Below are positions 10,977 to 19,133 of a stretch of DNA of 31,613 bases, piece after piece; positions within the stretch are counted from its first letter, which is position 1, and every line of letters begins with the position of its first letter. This stretch comes from a virus, in the IMG/VR virus record IMGVR_UViG_3300009027_000018, positions 1 through 31,613 of that record. One strand, given 5' to 3'. Made by a program: the position numbers and the translations under genes. The notes beneath the pieces were generated by a model. The model ran no database searches. It was not told the DNA's origin and saw only the letters and a program-made list of their open reading frames with translations.

Positions 10977-11318
10977 ATGAATAGTATATACGTATCTTAT
11001 GGCTCAAGAATTTCTAAATCTAATAGAAATTTCAATTTTGCCTCAAACGAAACATTTGCCGAAAATGATGATGGTGATGTTTTATATCCTGAAATTGATT
11101 CTAGCTTACCAGATCAATATAGTAATGATAATAGTTTTCCTGATTATGTTGACCAAGTTCCTAGTGACCATATAAATTTTACTTCGGGACTAACAAGAAA
11201 TCACCTAATAGATAAAAACAAACCTCATATGATTAGTTTTCCTCCGGTTGTTAGTCCACATAGTGGTAGTGCCGTAGGACATAGTAGACTAACAGCTGTA
11301 TATAAAGGAGGAAGATAA
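10977..11318 (+). CDS. Leader protein of the first Cys-rich gene (113 aa)
   Basis: No Cys residues. The N-terminus (IYVSYGSRISKSNRNFNF) and C-terminus (SRLTAVY) align with the 12387-12722 product (IYYRYGGYIKKNDRAGMNF; YRLATAY), so the two are paralogues. Each sits immediately upstream of a Cys-rich gene, suggesting a paired function such as chaperone, connector or virion anchor (inference). The middle is acidic and Ser/Pro-rich. The stop is 2 nt before the next ATG, with GGAGGA inside the gene end. Confidence 0.75.
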   Translation: MNSIYVSYGSRISKSNRNFNFASNETFAENDDGDVLYPEIDSSLPDQYSNDNSFPDYVDQVPSDHINFTSGLTRNHLIDKNKPHMISFPPVVSPHSGSAVGHSRLTAVYKGGR

Positions 11319-11320
11319 TT

Positions 11321-12316
11321 ATGCCATGTGTAAGTAGAGTGCCACCAGGTGGACCAAGAGATGGGGTTCAATATGGTTGTGAGGTAAATAATGGTTATTG
11401 TATGAGTGCAGGTGAGGAAGGTAATTGCGGTACTTGCTTCAAGTTAATGCAGCGAGGTTCCGCTACTTATGTTTTTAAAAGTTTTTCTGACCAACAAAGA
11501 TGCGAAGAGTGTGAAGTTGTAGCTGCTCCTGATGGTATGTTGCCATTACAGGTTACAACCGAATTCGACGAACCTTGTAAGAAATGCATACCAGGTGAAA
11601 GAAAAACTCTACAAACAAAATATGGCATATCGTATATTTGGTCAGATAAAAAAATAATAGATAAACCTTCTCCGGGCAGTCCTTGCGATAAGTGTGTACT
11701 ATTTCTTTTTCCTAACCCCAGAGAGGTTTGGCAGGATTGCGCAGCTCAAAATCCTGGTGCATCTAATTGTGAATGTGATACTAGCAACCCCAAGATGCCT
11801 AGATGTGTTTGTTGCGACACTCCTTGCGGAGTATGTGAAGAGTGTACAAAAGTAGGCAGAAGAAAAAAATGCAAAAATATATGTAGAAATTTAGACAATA
11901 ATATTTGTGTAGGTGGAAATCCTACTACAGGAACTAAGGGTAATTGTGTTTGTATGTTTTTGCCTTATAATCCAGCAGGAATATCAATGACACAACTGAT
12001 AGACGGATATCAAATGTGTACCGAAGCAGAGCCTAGTCTTAAGGCTAATTGTAAGGGTTGCGAATGTACTGTTACTTGCTTTGGTCAGACAAAGCTTGAT
12101 CCTGATAAATGTAAATGTGTGCCTATGTGTGCTGATTGTACACCTAATTCTCAGTCATTTGGTGCATTAGAGGTTACAAGCAGTTGTCAAGAATGTAGAG
12201 AAAAATCTCCTGGCAATTGGGGCTGTGTAGATATTTGCATACCTCCAGCAGTTTGCGACGGTAGTGGCGGCTGCTATACTCCTAAGAGCAGTTTAGGACT
12301 ATCTCTATTACCATAA
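11321..12316 (+). CDS. Cysteine-rich protein 1 (331 aa, about 40 Cys)
   Basis: About 12 percent Cys, mostly in CxxC, CxC and CC pairs throughout (e.g. RCVCCDTPCGVCEECTKVG, DPDKCKCVPMCADC). No signal peptide or membrane span. The protein ends SSLGLSLLP, fitting the tail pattern shared by all four Cys-rich products here. The density suggests disulfide-rich or metal-binding small modules, similar in style to CxCxC or knottin-like repeats of eukaryotic extracellular proteins. A virion-surface or host-recognition role is plausible given its location in the late block, but unproven. GGAGGA precedes the ATG. Confidence 0.85.
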   Translation: MPCVSRVPPGGPRDGVQYGCEVNNGYCMSAGEEGNCGTCFKLMQRGSATYVFKSFSDQQRCEECEVVAAPDGMLPLQVTTEFDEPCKKCIPGERKTLQTKYGISYIWSDKKIIDKPSPGSPCDKCVLFLFPNPREVWQDCAAQNPGASNCECDTSNPKMPRCVCCDTPCGVCEECTKVGRRKKCKNICRNLDNNICVGGNPTTGTKGNCVCMFLPYNPAGISMTQLIDGYQMCTEAEPSLKANCKGCECTVTCFGQTKLDPDKCKCVPMCADCTPNSQSFGALEVTSSCQECREKSPGNWGCVDICIPPAVCDGSGGCYTPKSSLGLSLLP

Positions 12317-12330
12317 ATATATTTAAATGA

Positions 12331-12372
12331 ATGAATAATAGACCAATAATAATAAATGCCTTTAAACATTAA
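12331..12372 (+). pseudogene. 13-codon relic resembling the start of the 13625 gene
   Basis: The frame MNNRPIIINAFKH-stop resembles MNRPVIINGSKIV, the start of the Cys-rich protein 3 gene, and like it begins just after the stop of a Cys-rich gene. It may be a truncated copy left by module exchange, or a translated mini-leader. No ribosome binding site is obvious. Confidence 0.35.
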
Positions 12373-12386
12373 TAAGAAAGTTGTAT

Positions 12387-12722
12387 ATGATTTATTATAG
12401 ATATGGTGGATATATCAAGAAAAATGATAGAGCAGGAATGAACTTTAATTGTCGAAACACCTATAATGCTCAAGATTCTTTACCAAAGACATATAAGAAT
12501 AATCGAGCGTATAGATACTATGATGGCTATAGAGATAGTTTAACATACCTACCTCCTCCAGATTCCTATAGAGATAGTTTTTATAACATGAATTATGGTG
12601 TATGTTTTATGCTCAAAGACCAGGTTCGTGACGATGGTTTTGCTTTCCCCCATATTTTTTCTAAACTTTTATCAGAAGAAGTAGTAAGCAATTATAGGCT
12701 AGCCACAGCTTATAGCAATTAA
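12387..12722 (+). CDS. Leader protein of the second Cys-rich gene (111 aa)
   Basis: Paralogue of 10977-11318: shared N-terminal IYxxYGxxIxK and C-terminal RLxxxY motifs. Start taken at the ATG at 12387; a TTG two codons earlier is in frame. The middle is rich in Tyr, Arg and Asp (AYRYYDGYRDSLTYLPPPDS) with YRDS repeated. It precedes Cys-rich protein 2 by 23 nt. Function unknown. Confidence 0.7.
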   Translation: MIYYRYGGYIKKNDRAGMNFNCRNTYNAQDSLPKTYKNNRAYRYYDGYRDSLTYLPPPDSYRDSFYNMNYGVCFMLKDQVRDDGFAFPHIFSKLLSEEVVSNYRLATAYSN

Positions 12723-12745
12723 TAAAACATAGGAGTTTTAATATA

Positions 12746-13615
12746 ATGGGCACAGAATCAAGAACAGGACCACCTATTATTGTTAGTGATAATCCTTATC
12801 TCAAATGCGCACCTTTAACGCAATGGGAGTGTGAATCTTGCGAATCGTATTTTTTAAATATACGTGGTCAGCAGGTTCCCGCATCAAGTTGGATACACCA
12901 CAATAATCTCTTTCCCTGCAGCACTTGTGAATGGGATAGGAAAAATCAGAGAAAGATCATCAAAAATATAGAAAAACCCTGCAAAGATTGTACAGAGAAA
13001 GCAGTAGGCAAGCCCGATGCGAAACCTCGTTCTGTCAGAAAATGGGTGAGTAAAACGGCCCCATTGATCAATATCCCTGGGAATCCATTGCCAGTACCAG
13101 ATCCTTGCGTAAAGTGCGTAGCAGATCCACAAAGTCCTGGGGGGGATAAATGGGTAGACAAATGCGGAGAGGGTTATGAATGCAACTCTAAAGGAAAGTG
13201 CATACCAGATAATTGCGGTACCGACTGCATTAAAAATTGCGAAGAGTGTGAGTGGGAGGATGCTAGTCATAAAAGAAAAATTTGTGTAAGTCAGTGTAGC
13301 GCAGTTACTGTTTGTGTAATAGACTTATTTTATAATAATCCAGATAATCCTCTTGAAAAAAGCGGTAGGTGTGAGTGTAAATTTCGCAATTACGGATCTG
13401 AACCTCCTTTATTTACTCCTGCTGGCCAAACAGAATGTCCACAAGATCAGCCAGAAGTATTGAATAGGGTCTTCAATGGTTTGGCTGATTGTACATGTGT
13501 TTGTAACCTAAATGAAGATAAATGCAAAGAACAAAATGAAGATAGTAAATTTGATGCTGATACTTGTTCTTGTGTTTACGATGCAGATGCACTTTCTATT
13601 AACTTAATACCTTAG
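12746..13615 (+). CDS. Cysteine-rich protein 2 (289 aa, about 28 Cys)
   Basis: Modular CxxC/CxC pairs (CESCESYF, CSTCEWDRK, CKDCTEK, CVKCVADP, CTCVCNLNEDKC, FDADTCSCVYDA) and the family tail DALSINLIP. AGGAG precedes the ATG. The unit FDADTCSC is close to FDADNCQC in Cys-rich protein 4, showing homology of repeat units. No signal peptide. Role unknown; considered a late, possibly virion-associated protein from its position. Confidence 0.85.
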   Translation: MGTESRTGPPIIVSDNPYLKCAPLTQWECESCESYFLNIRGQQVPASSWIHHNNLFPCSTCEWDRKNQRKIIKNIEKPCKDCTEKAVGKPDAKPRSVRKWVSKTAPLINIPGNPLPVPDPCVKCVADPQSPGGDKWVDKCGEGYECNSKGKCIPDNCGTDCIKNCEECEWEDASHKRKICVSQCSAVTVCVIDLFYNNPDNPLEKSGRCECKFRNYGSEPPLFTPAGQTECPQDQPEVLNRVFNGLADCTCVCNLNEDKCKEQNEDSKFDADTCSCVYDADALSINLIP

Positions 13616-13624
13616 ATTAATAAT

Positions 13625-14464
13625 ATGAATAGACCTGTTATTATAAATGGATCAAAAATCGTACCACAGGTACCTGTGAATCAGATACCAGATGAGCCTA
13701 TTATTAATAATGATCCTAATGTTAGGGGTGTTATAGGTAATGAGGTTCCTGCTAGTGATGCTAGACAAACAGGTTCTATACTAGGTTTAACAGCTAGTTC
13801 TGGAGCTTTGTCTGGTCTTGTAAACATAGCAAGTATTGGAGGTCCAGGCACATGGAATCCAGCTTGTTTAGATGGAGATATTCATCCTGATAATGCTTGT
13901 GTGTCTTGCTTGAGAGGGAAATGGTATCACGCAGATTATCTTAATCCTTGTTCTATTCATGCTCCTGGATTAAATGCTTTTTTACAGCCAACTTGTAAAG
14001 AGATCATGAGCGTTGGCTGTCAGTTATGTGGACCGTGTTATATATGTAACAGCAGTGGTCTTGGTACTTATTCATGTGATGATCTGCCAGGCCCCGGTCC
14101 AACTCTTCAAGAGCAGTGTTTAGAATGCAATAACGATGTAGCTTTTTGCACCAATGGTCAAAACCCAAATACATTTTTATGCACAGAGGGTGACAAAACT
14201 TACTGTTGTGATGGTAGTTGCATAGATCCTTTAAAATGTTATTATACATCATCCATCACTGGTAAATGTGTTCCTGGTTGTAATCCTCTATTACTAGACT
14301 GCGCTAAATGTGAATTTGGGAGATGTATGCCCGGAGCCGCTTGTGGTGAATGTGAAAAGTGTGATTTAGGAATTTGCGTACCTGACCCAGACGCATATGA
14401 TAATGATGGAAATCCTTGTAGCTCATATTCTCAAAATATATTACAAAGCACTATTGTGCCATAA
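13625..14464 (+). CDS. Cysteine-rich protein 3 with fused leader-like region (279 aa)
   Basis: The first 77 or so residues (MNRPVIINGSKIVPQVPVNQ onwards) lack Cys and are Asn/Ile/Pro-rich; the rest has 28 Cys in pairs (CVSCLRGKW, CQLCGPCYICNSSG, CCDGSC, CAKCEFGRC, CGECEKCDLGIC). It ends NILQSTIVP, the family tail. In effect a leader-like and a Cys-rich module are fused, whereas proteins 1 and 2 have separate leader genes. There is no clear ribosome binding site, and the start 9 nt after the previous stop suggests coupled translation. Confidence 0.8.
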   Translation: MNRPVIINGSKIVPQVPVNQIPDEPIINNDPNVRGVIGNEVPASDARQTGSILGLTASSGALSGLVNIASIGGPGTWNPACLDGDIHPDNACVSCLRGKWYHADYLNPCSIHAPGLNAFLQPTCKEIMSVGCQLCGPCYICNSSGLGTYSCDDLPGPGPTLQEQCLECNNDVAFCTNGQNPNTFLCTEGDKTYCCDGSCIDPLKCYYTSSITGKCVPGCNPLLLDCAKCEFGRCMPGAACGECEKCDLGICVPDPDAYDNDGNPCSSYSQNILQSTIVP

Positions 14465-14486
14465 TTATTGCGATATTATTTTTTGC

Positions 14487-14518
14487 TTGACATCGGATTT
14501 TTGACCGTTATTATATAT
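14487..14518 (+). promoter_or_regulatory. Possible promoter for the 14564 gene
   Basis: TTGACA at 14487 followed by AT-rich TTATATATTA at 14511-14520; the spacer would be 18 or more. A TTAAC follows, as downstream of the TATAATA sites at 15238, 19134 and 24167. Confidence 0.4.
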
Positions 14519-14563
14519 TAACGCGTTTTAACCCGCTTTCTATAGGAACAAAGGAAAATTACT

Positions 14564-15166
14564 ATGAAATTAAATCAGAAAATTACAGTTCAGCCTCCTC
14601 CATATTCAGACAACGCTGGTAATGTTACTACGCCAGACCCTATTGTTACTGATACGTTAAAAGTTGTTTATATGGATGATCCTACACACAAAACTATCAG
14701 CGTTCAAATTGATCAAATTCCATTGCCGGTACAGCTATATAGTGCTGCTAGTTATGAAGAACTTGGAGATTGGACTAAATCTCAGCTAGAAGATAGGTTG
14801 AGAGTTTTGATGGGTGATCACCCAGACAAGTTCTTAAGAAGTCTTTTTCCAAAAACTATGGAAGAAGATCCGCATGGACCAGGAACTCAACTTAGTAAAA
14901 TGATTAAAAGTCTTGGTATTCATATGAGCGATAGCTGCTCTTGTCGTCGCCACGCTATTAATATGAATGAAAAAGGTAACGATTGGTGTGAACAAAATAT
15001 TGATACTGTTGTAGGTTGGCTTGATCAAGAAGCCAAGAATAGAGGACTACCATTCGTAAAGATGGTTGGCAAGGTTATGGTTAACCGAGCTATTAAAAAG
15101 TCTAGAAAATTACTTGCTAATCAGCCAGTTCCAGAAAATGACGAGGACCTAGATAACGAAGATTGA
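14564..15166 (+). CDS. Conserved-looking Cys-motif protein (200 aa)
   Basis: The C-terminal half has GIHMSDSCSCRRHAINMNEK, then GNDWCEQN, VGWLDQEAKNRGLPFVKM and VNRAIKKSRKLL. I associate the CxCxx...MN..G..WC...WL.xEA..RG.PF..A...AI..AR pattern with proteins found in phages or phage-like islands, perhaps of planctomycetes, without known function. The Cys trio may bind zinc. AAGGAAAA lies upstream and a clear terminator follows, so the gene forms its own transcription unit. Confidence 0.8.
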   Translation: MKLNQKITVQPPPYSDNAGNVTTPDPIVTDTLKVVYMDDPTHKTISVQIDQIPLPVQLYSAASYEELGDWTKSQLEDRLRVLMGDHPDKFLRSLFPKTMEEDPHGPGTQLSKMIKSLGIHMSDSCSCRRHAINMNEKGNDWCEQNIDTVVGWLDQEAKNRGLPFVKMVGKVMVNRAIKKSRKLLANQPVPENDEDLDNED

Positions 15167-15195
15167 TCTATTTTTATAAATAGAATTATTTCTTG

Positions 15196-15226
15196 AAGCA
15201 CCCTCGAAAGCGGGTGCTTTTTTTTT
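15196..15226 (+). terminator. Rho-independent terminator
   Basis: AAGCACCC-N8-GGGTGCTT followed by a T tract (nine T in all at 15218-15226). A classic intrinsic terminator closing the 14564 unit. Confidence 0.9.
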
Positions 15227-15237
15227 GGATGTTGGTG

Positions 15238-15244
15238 TATAATA
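15238..15244 (+). promoter_or_regulatory. TATAATA, candidate phage late promoter
   Basis: TATAATA right after the terminator, about 38 nt before the ATG of the next gene, with no good -35. The same heptamer stands at 10933, 19134 and 24167 in other intergenic gaps of the late region. Confidence 0.4.
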
Positions 15245-15281
15245 ATATATATGTTATTAACTAAACACAAAGGCGCAAGAT

Positions 15282-16457
15282 ATGGGTTGTTTACCAGAGG
15301 TTGACGAAATAAAAGAATACATTCTAGATGGAACTTTTTATGATAGGTGTGATGATGCTTGTCCGCCTAATCAAGGTATTGGTAGTGGCGGATTACAGCT
15401 CAAACCTGCGGTTAAGTTTGATGTTGAATTACCAGTTGGTACTATAAAGGGTTTCACTGTGTCGGCGGAAGGCGCGAATGTACAATGGGGCAATGGTCAA
15501 ATATTGAATGGATGTCCTAATAGTAATGTTGGTACACCTAAACCGCCTAATGATAATAAGCGTAAAAGTGGCAACACAGGCAGACCGGGAGGTGACTGTT
15601 GGGCAGAATGGGCGCGCTATTGGAATAGAAAGAGCCAGGCCGATCTAGGTAATACAAAATCAGCACTAGGTAAGTCGCATAAACCATATTTTAAAGGCAT
15701 CGAGCTGACGGCCAAGGCAACCTATAGTTTTGAATATGAAATGTCATATGTAAAAACATCTAAACCAGCCGACGGAACTAATTGTGGAAATACAGTTGCT
15801 GTCATAGGCACTACTGCTGGCACAACAGACCCTCAAACTACTACTATACAACCCGCTTGGATAAATGCATCCCAAGATGGCTATGTACATTGTCAACCAA
15901 TAGCAAATGCGGGTTACTGTAGGGGAAGATCTGGTGTGTATGTGCCAAGAGGGGCGGCAAATTTATGCTTCGATCCTAATAATCCCCAAAAGCAAGAGGT
16001 ATGGTGCCAATGTGGTGTAGCCGCTACTATTGTTTGGAGTTACGTTCCAGGTGGTGTCATACCTAAAGATCCATATTCTCAGAGATTGTCGAGCAACAAA
16101 CCCCCACTAATACCAGGGACAAAGATCAATTTGCCTAATAATCTGTCTGTATTGGTATTTAGTTCAGATAGTGTAGACCAAGCATCTTGTGCTGCTACGC
16201 CACCTGGACCTAGAGCTCTGAGTATATTTAATGCAGGTATGGCACTAGCAAATGCTGTTGCTGATACTGCATTTGGTCTCAAATCAGCAGCAGAAAAAGA
16301 TGCGGTCAAGAAATATAACGCTATTGCTGCGGCTGGTGGATCTTGCGGCCTTGCTGAGCGAGGGTGGTCATCTGGATCCATTAGTGTAGAGATATCGTCC
16401 CAAGAATTACCAGATAAACCACCAGAACCAGAACCAGAACCAGAACCAGACCAATAA
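15282..16457 (+). CDS. Unrecognised late protein (391 aa), probably virion-associated
   Basis: Starts MGCLPEVDEIKEYILDG with AAAGGCG upstream. It is soluble with about 15 Cys scattered (e.g. EVWCQCGVAAT), Gly/Asn/Thr-rich beta-type sequence and a Pro-Glu tail (KPPEPEPEPEPEPDQ) that looks like an extended linker. Near the C-terminus an Ala-rich helix (AGMALANAVADTAFGLKSAA) may mediate oligomerisation. Position among Cys-rich and structural genes suggests a virion protein. No family is recognised. Confidence 0.8.
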   Translation: MGCLPEVDEIKEYILDGTFYDRCDDACPPNQGIGSGGLQLKPAVKFDVELPVGTIKGFTVSAEGANVQWGNGQILNGCPNSNVGTPKPPNDNKRKSGNTGRPGGDCWAEWARYWNRKSQADLGNTKSALGKSHKPYFKGIELTAKATYSFEYEMSYVKTSKPADGTNCGNTVAVIGTTAGTTDPQTTTIQPAWINASQDGYVHCQPIANAGYCRGRSGVYVPRGAANLCFDPNNPQKQEVWCQCGVAATIVWSYVPGGVIPKDPYSQRLSSNKPPLIPGTKINLPNNLSVLVFSSDSVDQASCAATPPGPRALSIFNAGMALANAVADTAFGLKSAAEKDAVKKYNAIAAAGGSCGLAERGWSSGSISVEISSQELPDKPPEPEPEPEPDQ

Positions 16458-16505
16458 AACCCAGAGTCAAATCATTTATATGCTGCATACAGAGAGTTTT
16501 TAAAT

Positions 16506-17636
16506 ATGGCTATTCACAATATTTACGAAATTACACAAAATTATAGAGAACCATTAACATTACAAGGTTTTCCATTATATAATAGCATATGCGATAGTAT
16601 TGATACTTCCCAAAAGGTTTATAAAGATATTTATTTAGAGGTTGATAAATATTATCAAGGCAGTAAGCCAGAATTTATGGTACTTTTATCTCTTTCTTCT
16701 AACTCTTTAGTTATTGATAACATCAATTCTCAATCACCTTATATATATATCACAAATGATTCCTTTCCTGAAAATACATACCAATTTCAACAAGAATCTT
16801 TTTTAGTCAAATATAATACCACACTACACAATACTGAAATTATCTCAAATGGTATTTTTACCGGTGATAATATAATAGATTCGGATAATTTAACTTATTA
16901 CGCAAAACCTATTGGTATACTTGATAGTGGTTTTGCCGTTATTCAGCAAGGTTATAAACTAAATAGTTTATTTTATTTATCTTGCTTAAATGAATCTACT
17001 AACGACTTTGATAAAGAGTATATACAAGTAAGTTTAACTATTAACGATAATACAATATCAATTACTGGTGGCAGCAATTATCAGGTTGGAGACACATTCA
17101 ATATTATATCAGCTGGTAGCACCGGACAAGCTTTGCTGACAGTAGAACAAATAAATAGTGATACTGGTGAAATTTTATCAGTGAGTTTATTTAATGATAT
17201 GACCGATATTACGGTAGCTCCACAGGTAGTATATTTAGGGCAAACAGGATCTGGCGCTAATATCACTATTAATGATGATTATAGTATTGCTAATATTGTC
17301 TCAACATTACAAAGATATTATCCGGTTTATAATAATGTATATGTATACGCAGAAAAAGATGGTCAAGATTATATTACATTACCACAATCTATTTATCTTG
17401 ACTATGATTATGATCTCACCGGTGTTGAAATTAATGAAACAGAGTTTGTAATTAATGATATTATATGTTTATCTTCTGGTAATAATATAGATGTTGATAC
17501 GAAATTTTATTTTCATATGAATGATAATATTTACACATCTGATAACTATATTACTATTGACTTTAATCTTTTGCAAGATATGCACAACCCTATTGTTACG
17601 GGCTTAAAATTTAAACGTTTTCCTAATAAGGTGTAA
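16506..17636 (+). CDS. Putative virion/fibre protein (376 aa)
   Basis: Asn/Ile/Tyr-rich, beta-strand-like throughout with almost no Cys. The segment ITGGSNYQVGDTFNIISAGS with TGQALLTVEQINSDTGEILS is the G-Y-x-VGDT repeat type often seen in phage fibre and baseplate proteins. AGAGAG lies before the ATG. Its stop is 2 nt before the Cys-rich gene, so the two are co-translated. Assignment as structural is inference from composition and place. Confidence 0.75.
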   Translation: MAIHNIYEITQNYREPLTLQGFPLYNSICDSIDTSQKVYKDIYLEVDKYYQGSKPEFMVLLSLSSNSLVIDNINSQSPYIYITNDSFPENTYQFQQESFLVKYNTTLHNTEIISNGIFTGDNIIDSDNLTYYAKPIGILDSGFAVIQQGYKLNSLFYLSCLNESTNDFDKEYIQVSLTINDNTISITGGSNYQVGDTFNIISAGSTGQALLTVEQINSDTGEILSVSLFNDMTDITVAPQVVYLGQTGSGANITINDDYSIANIVSTLQRYYPVYNNVYVYAEKDGQDYITLPQSIYLDYDYDLTGVEINETEFVINDIICLSSGNNIDVDTKFYFHMNDNIYTSDNYITIDFNLLQDMHNPIVTGLKFKRFPNKV

Positions 17637-17638
17637 TT

Positions 17639-18691
17639 ATGGCCGCTGAATGTTGTAATAGTAATTGCCCATGTCCCAGACCAGATCAAGATCCTGATGG
17701 ATCTTCTTTAGATCCGTGGCAAAAGGGTTATGGTGGTAAGTGCTGTGGATGTACAGCGATTGATTATGATAAGAATGTATATTTATGTAAATCTAGAAAT
17801 ATAGATCCTGTTACTGGAAAATCTGGTACACCTCATTGGAAAGCCCCTTGCGGTTGTGAATGTGACCCTACTAAGATTGGACCATGCGATAAACCTGAGT
17901 ATCCACATTTTATGTCTGAATTCTGTGGTTGTGGTTGTACCTATATTTATCAAATGAAAAAAAATCCTGATATAAATCCTTGCGGAGATGATATGAAGGT
18001 GGTTATTCAACCATGTAATTGTGGCTGTGATGTTGGTTACGACTGTAAAGCTGAGGACCCTAGTCGTCCTAAACTAAAAATAACATGGACTACAGACTTA
18101 GCCGGCAACAAAACCGGAGATCAAGATTGTGAATGTGTATGTCCACTTAACGAACCTGGCGGACCTAGATGTGGTCAAGGTAAATATAGAAGGTTGCCAC
18201 ACTTCAAATCTAAGGATTGCTCATGTTATTGTAAACATGCAAGTGAGGAACCATGTACAGGCAGTACTCCCGATTTTGACAAAGAGGATTGTAGCTGTAA
18301 ATGCGCATATAAAGAATCTGTAAATCTACAATTCGTCAAAAAATGCCCTCCAAACAAACCCAGTCTGAGAGACTCTACTTGTAGCTGTTATTGCTATTTT
18401 GAAGAAGTTTTATATAAACAGGGATTAGATTGTGATTATTATAGCGATGGAGCATTACCTGATTTTGATGCTGATAATTGTCAGTGTGTATGTAAGCTTT
18501 TACAAAAAGGCTGCAGTGGAGGTAAAGTACCAGATCCAGCAGGAAAATGCAAGTGTGTATGTCCTCAGGGTATGAAAGAATGCAAAGGAAAGTGTTATAA
18601 TGCATGCCCATCTGGACAAAGTCGAGATCCTAATGATTGTGTATGTAAAAATTATACACAAGCTGTGCTTTCAGATATTTTCTTACCCTAA
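17639..18691 (+). CDS. Cysteine-rich protein 4 with CxCxC repeats (350 aa, about 48 Cys)
   Basis: The richest of the family (nearly 14 percent Cys). Tandem units of the form ...(D/S)xxxCxCxC... are visible: CGCEC, CGCGC, CNCGC, CECVC, CSCYC, CSCKC, CSCYC, CQCVC, CKCVC, often preceded by PDFDxxx or PHFKSKD. This resembles the CXCXC repeat known from Balbiani-ring-type and other extracellular eukaryotic proteins. Tail AVLSDIFLP fits the family rule. No signal sequence. AAGGTG precedes the ATG. Function unknown. Confidence 0.85.
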   Translation: MAAECCNSNCPCPRPDQDPDGSSLDPWQKGYGGKCCGCTAIDYDKNVYLCKSRNIDPVTGKSGTPHWKAPCGCECDPTKIGPCDKPEYPHFMSEFCGCGCTYIYQMKKNPDINPCGDDMKVVIQPCNCGCDVGYDCKAEDPSRPKLKITWTTDLAGNKTGDQDCECVCPLNEPGGPRCGQGKYRRLPHFKSKDCSCYCKHASEEPCTGSTPDFDKEDCSCKCAYKESVNLQFVKKCPPNKPSLRDSTCSCYCYFEEVLYKQGLDCDYYSDGALPDFDADNCQCVCKLLQKGCSGGKVPDPAGKCKCVCPQGMKECKGKCYNACPSGQSRDPNDCVCKNYTQAVLSDIFLP

Positions 18692-18705
18692 ACCCAAGTA
18701 TTGAT

Positions 18706-18894
18706 ATGAATATTTTATACGGTAAAAATTTAACTAGTAGATTTAATACATTTATAGATAAAAAAGATACGCAAAATACTAAAATTAATAAAGATTATAT
18801 ATATCCGCAGCAATCTAATATTACATATAATATTGGCAAACTAACTAATAATACACAATTATTTGTAATTGATCAAGTAGGTGACGCCGAATAA
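18706..18894 (+). CDS. Small late protein (62 aa)
   Basis: Follows Cys-rich protein 4 by 14 nt without a clear ribosome binding site. MNILYGKNLTSRFNTFIDKK is polar, Asn-rich, Cys-free, and faintly like the leader proteins upstream of the other Cys-rich genes, though here it is downstream. Could be a leader whose Cys-rich partner has been lost. Confidence 0.5.
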   Translation: MNILYGKNLTSRFNTFIDKKDTQNTKINKDYIYPQQSNITYNIGKLTNNTQLFVIDQVGDAE

Positions 18895-18898
18895 GTTT

Positions 18899-19096
18899 CT
18901 ATGGACTTTTTGGTTGCCTACCTCTGTTTTTTACTATTTTTAATCGACGTCTTTGTGCTCTTACCATATCAGTAGATATATGATATCCAGTAATTTTGGA
19001 TAATGTCATAGCTACAACGTTATCGGGCATTAATGGACTATTATTTCTAATAAATTCTATATCTTCTTCTCTCCATTTTTTATATGTTTTAGACAT
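18899..19096 (-). CDS. Small HTH-like protein (65 aa) on the opposite strand
   Basis: MSKTYKKWREEDIEFIRNNS followed by PLMPDNVVAMTLSKITGYHI and a basic end (MVRAQRRRLKIVKNRGRQPK). This is the pattern of a three-helix DNA-binding domain, similar in style to the HTH repeats of the homing nuclease and to the N-terminus of the 19936 protein. AAGGTAA precedes the ATG. It is the only minus-strand gene in the late region and is divergent from the sigma-factor operon, so it may be a regulator or a homing-element relic. Confidence 0.7.
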   Translation of the reverse strand: MSKTYKKWREEDIEFIRNNSPLMPDNVVAMTLSKITGYHISTDMVRAQRRRLKIVKNRGRQPKSP

Positions 19097-19133
19097 ATTA
19101 AGTTACCTTGCTTTACTCGGTGTAATTAAATAG

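Noticed and set aside
15175-15182. TATAAATA identical to the T4 late promoter consensus
   Set aside because: It lies just before a strong terminator with no gene directly served; likely chance in AT-rich DNA.
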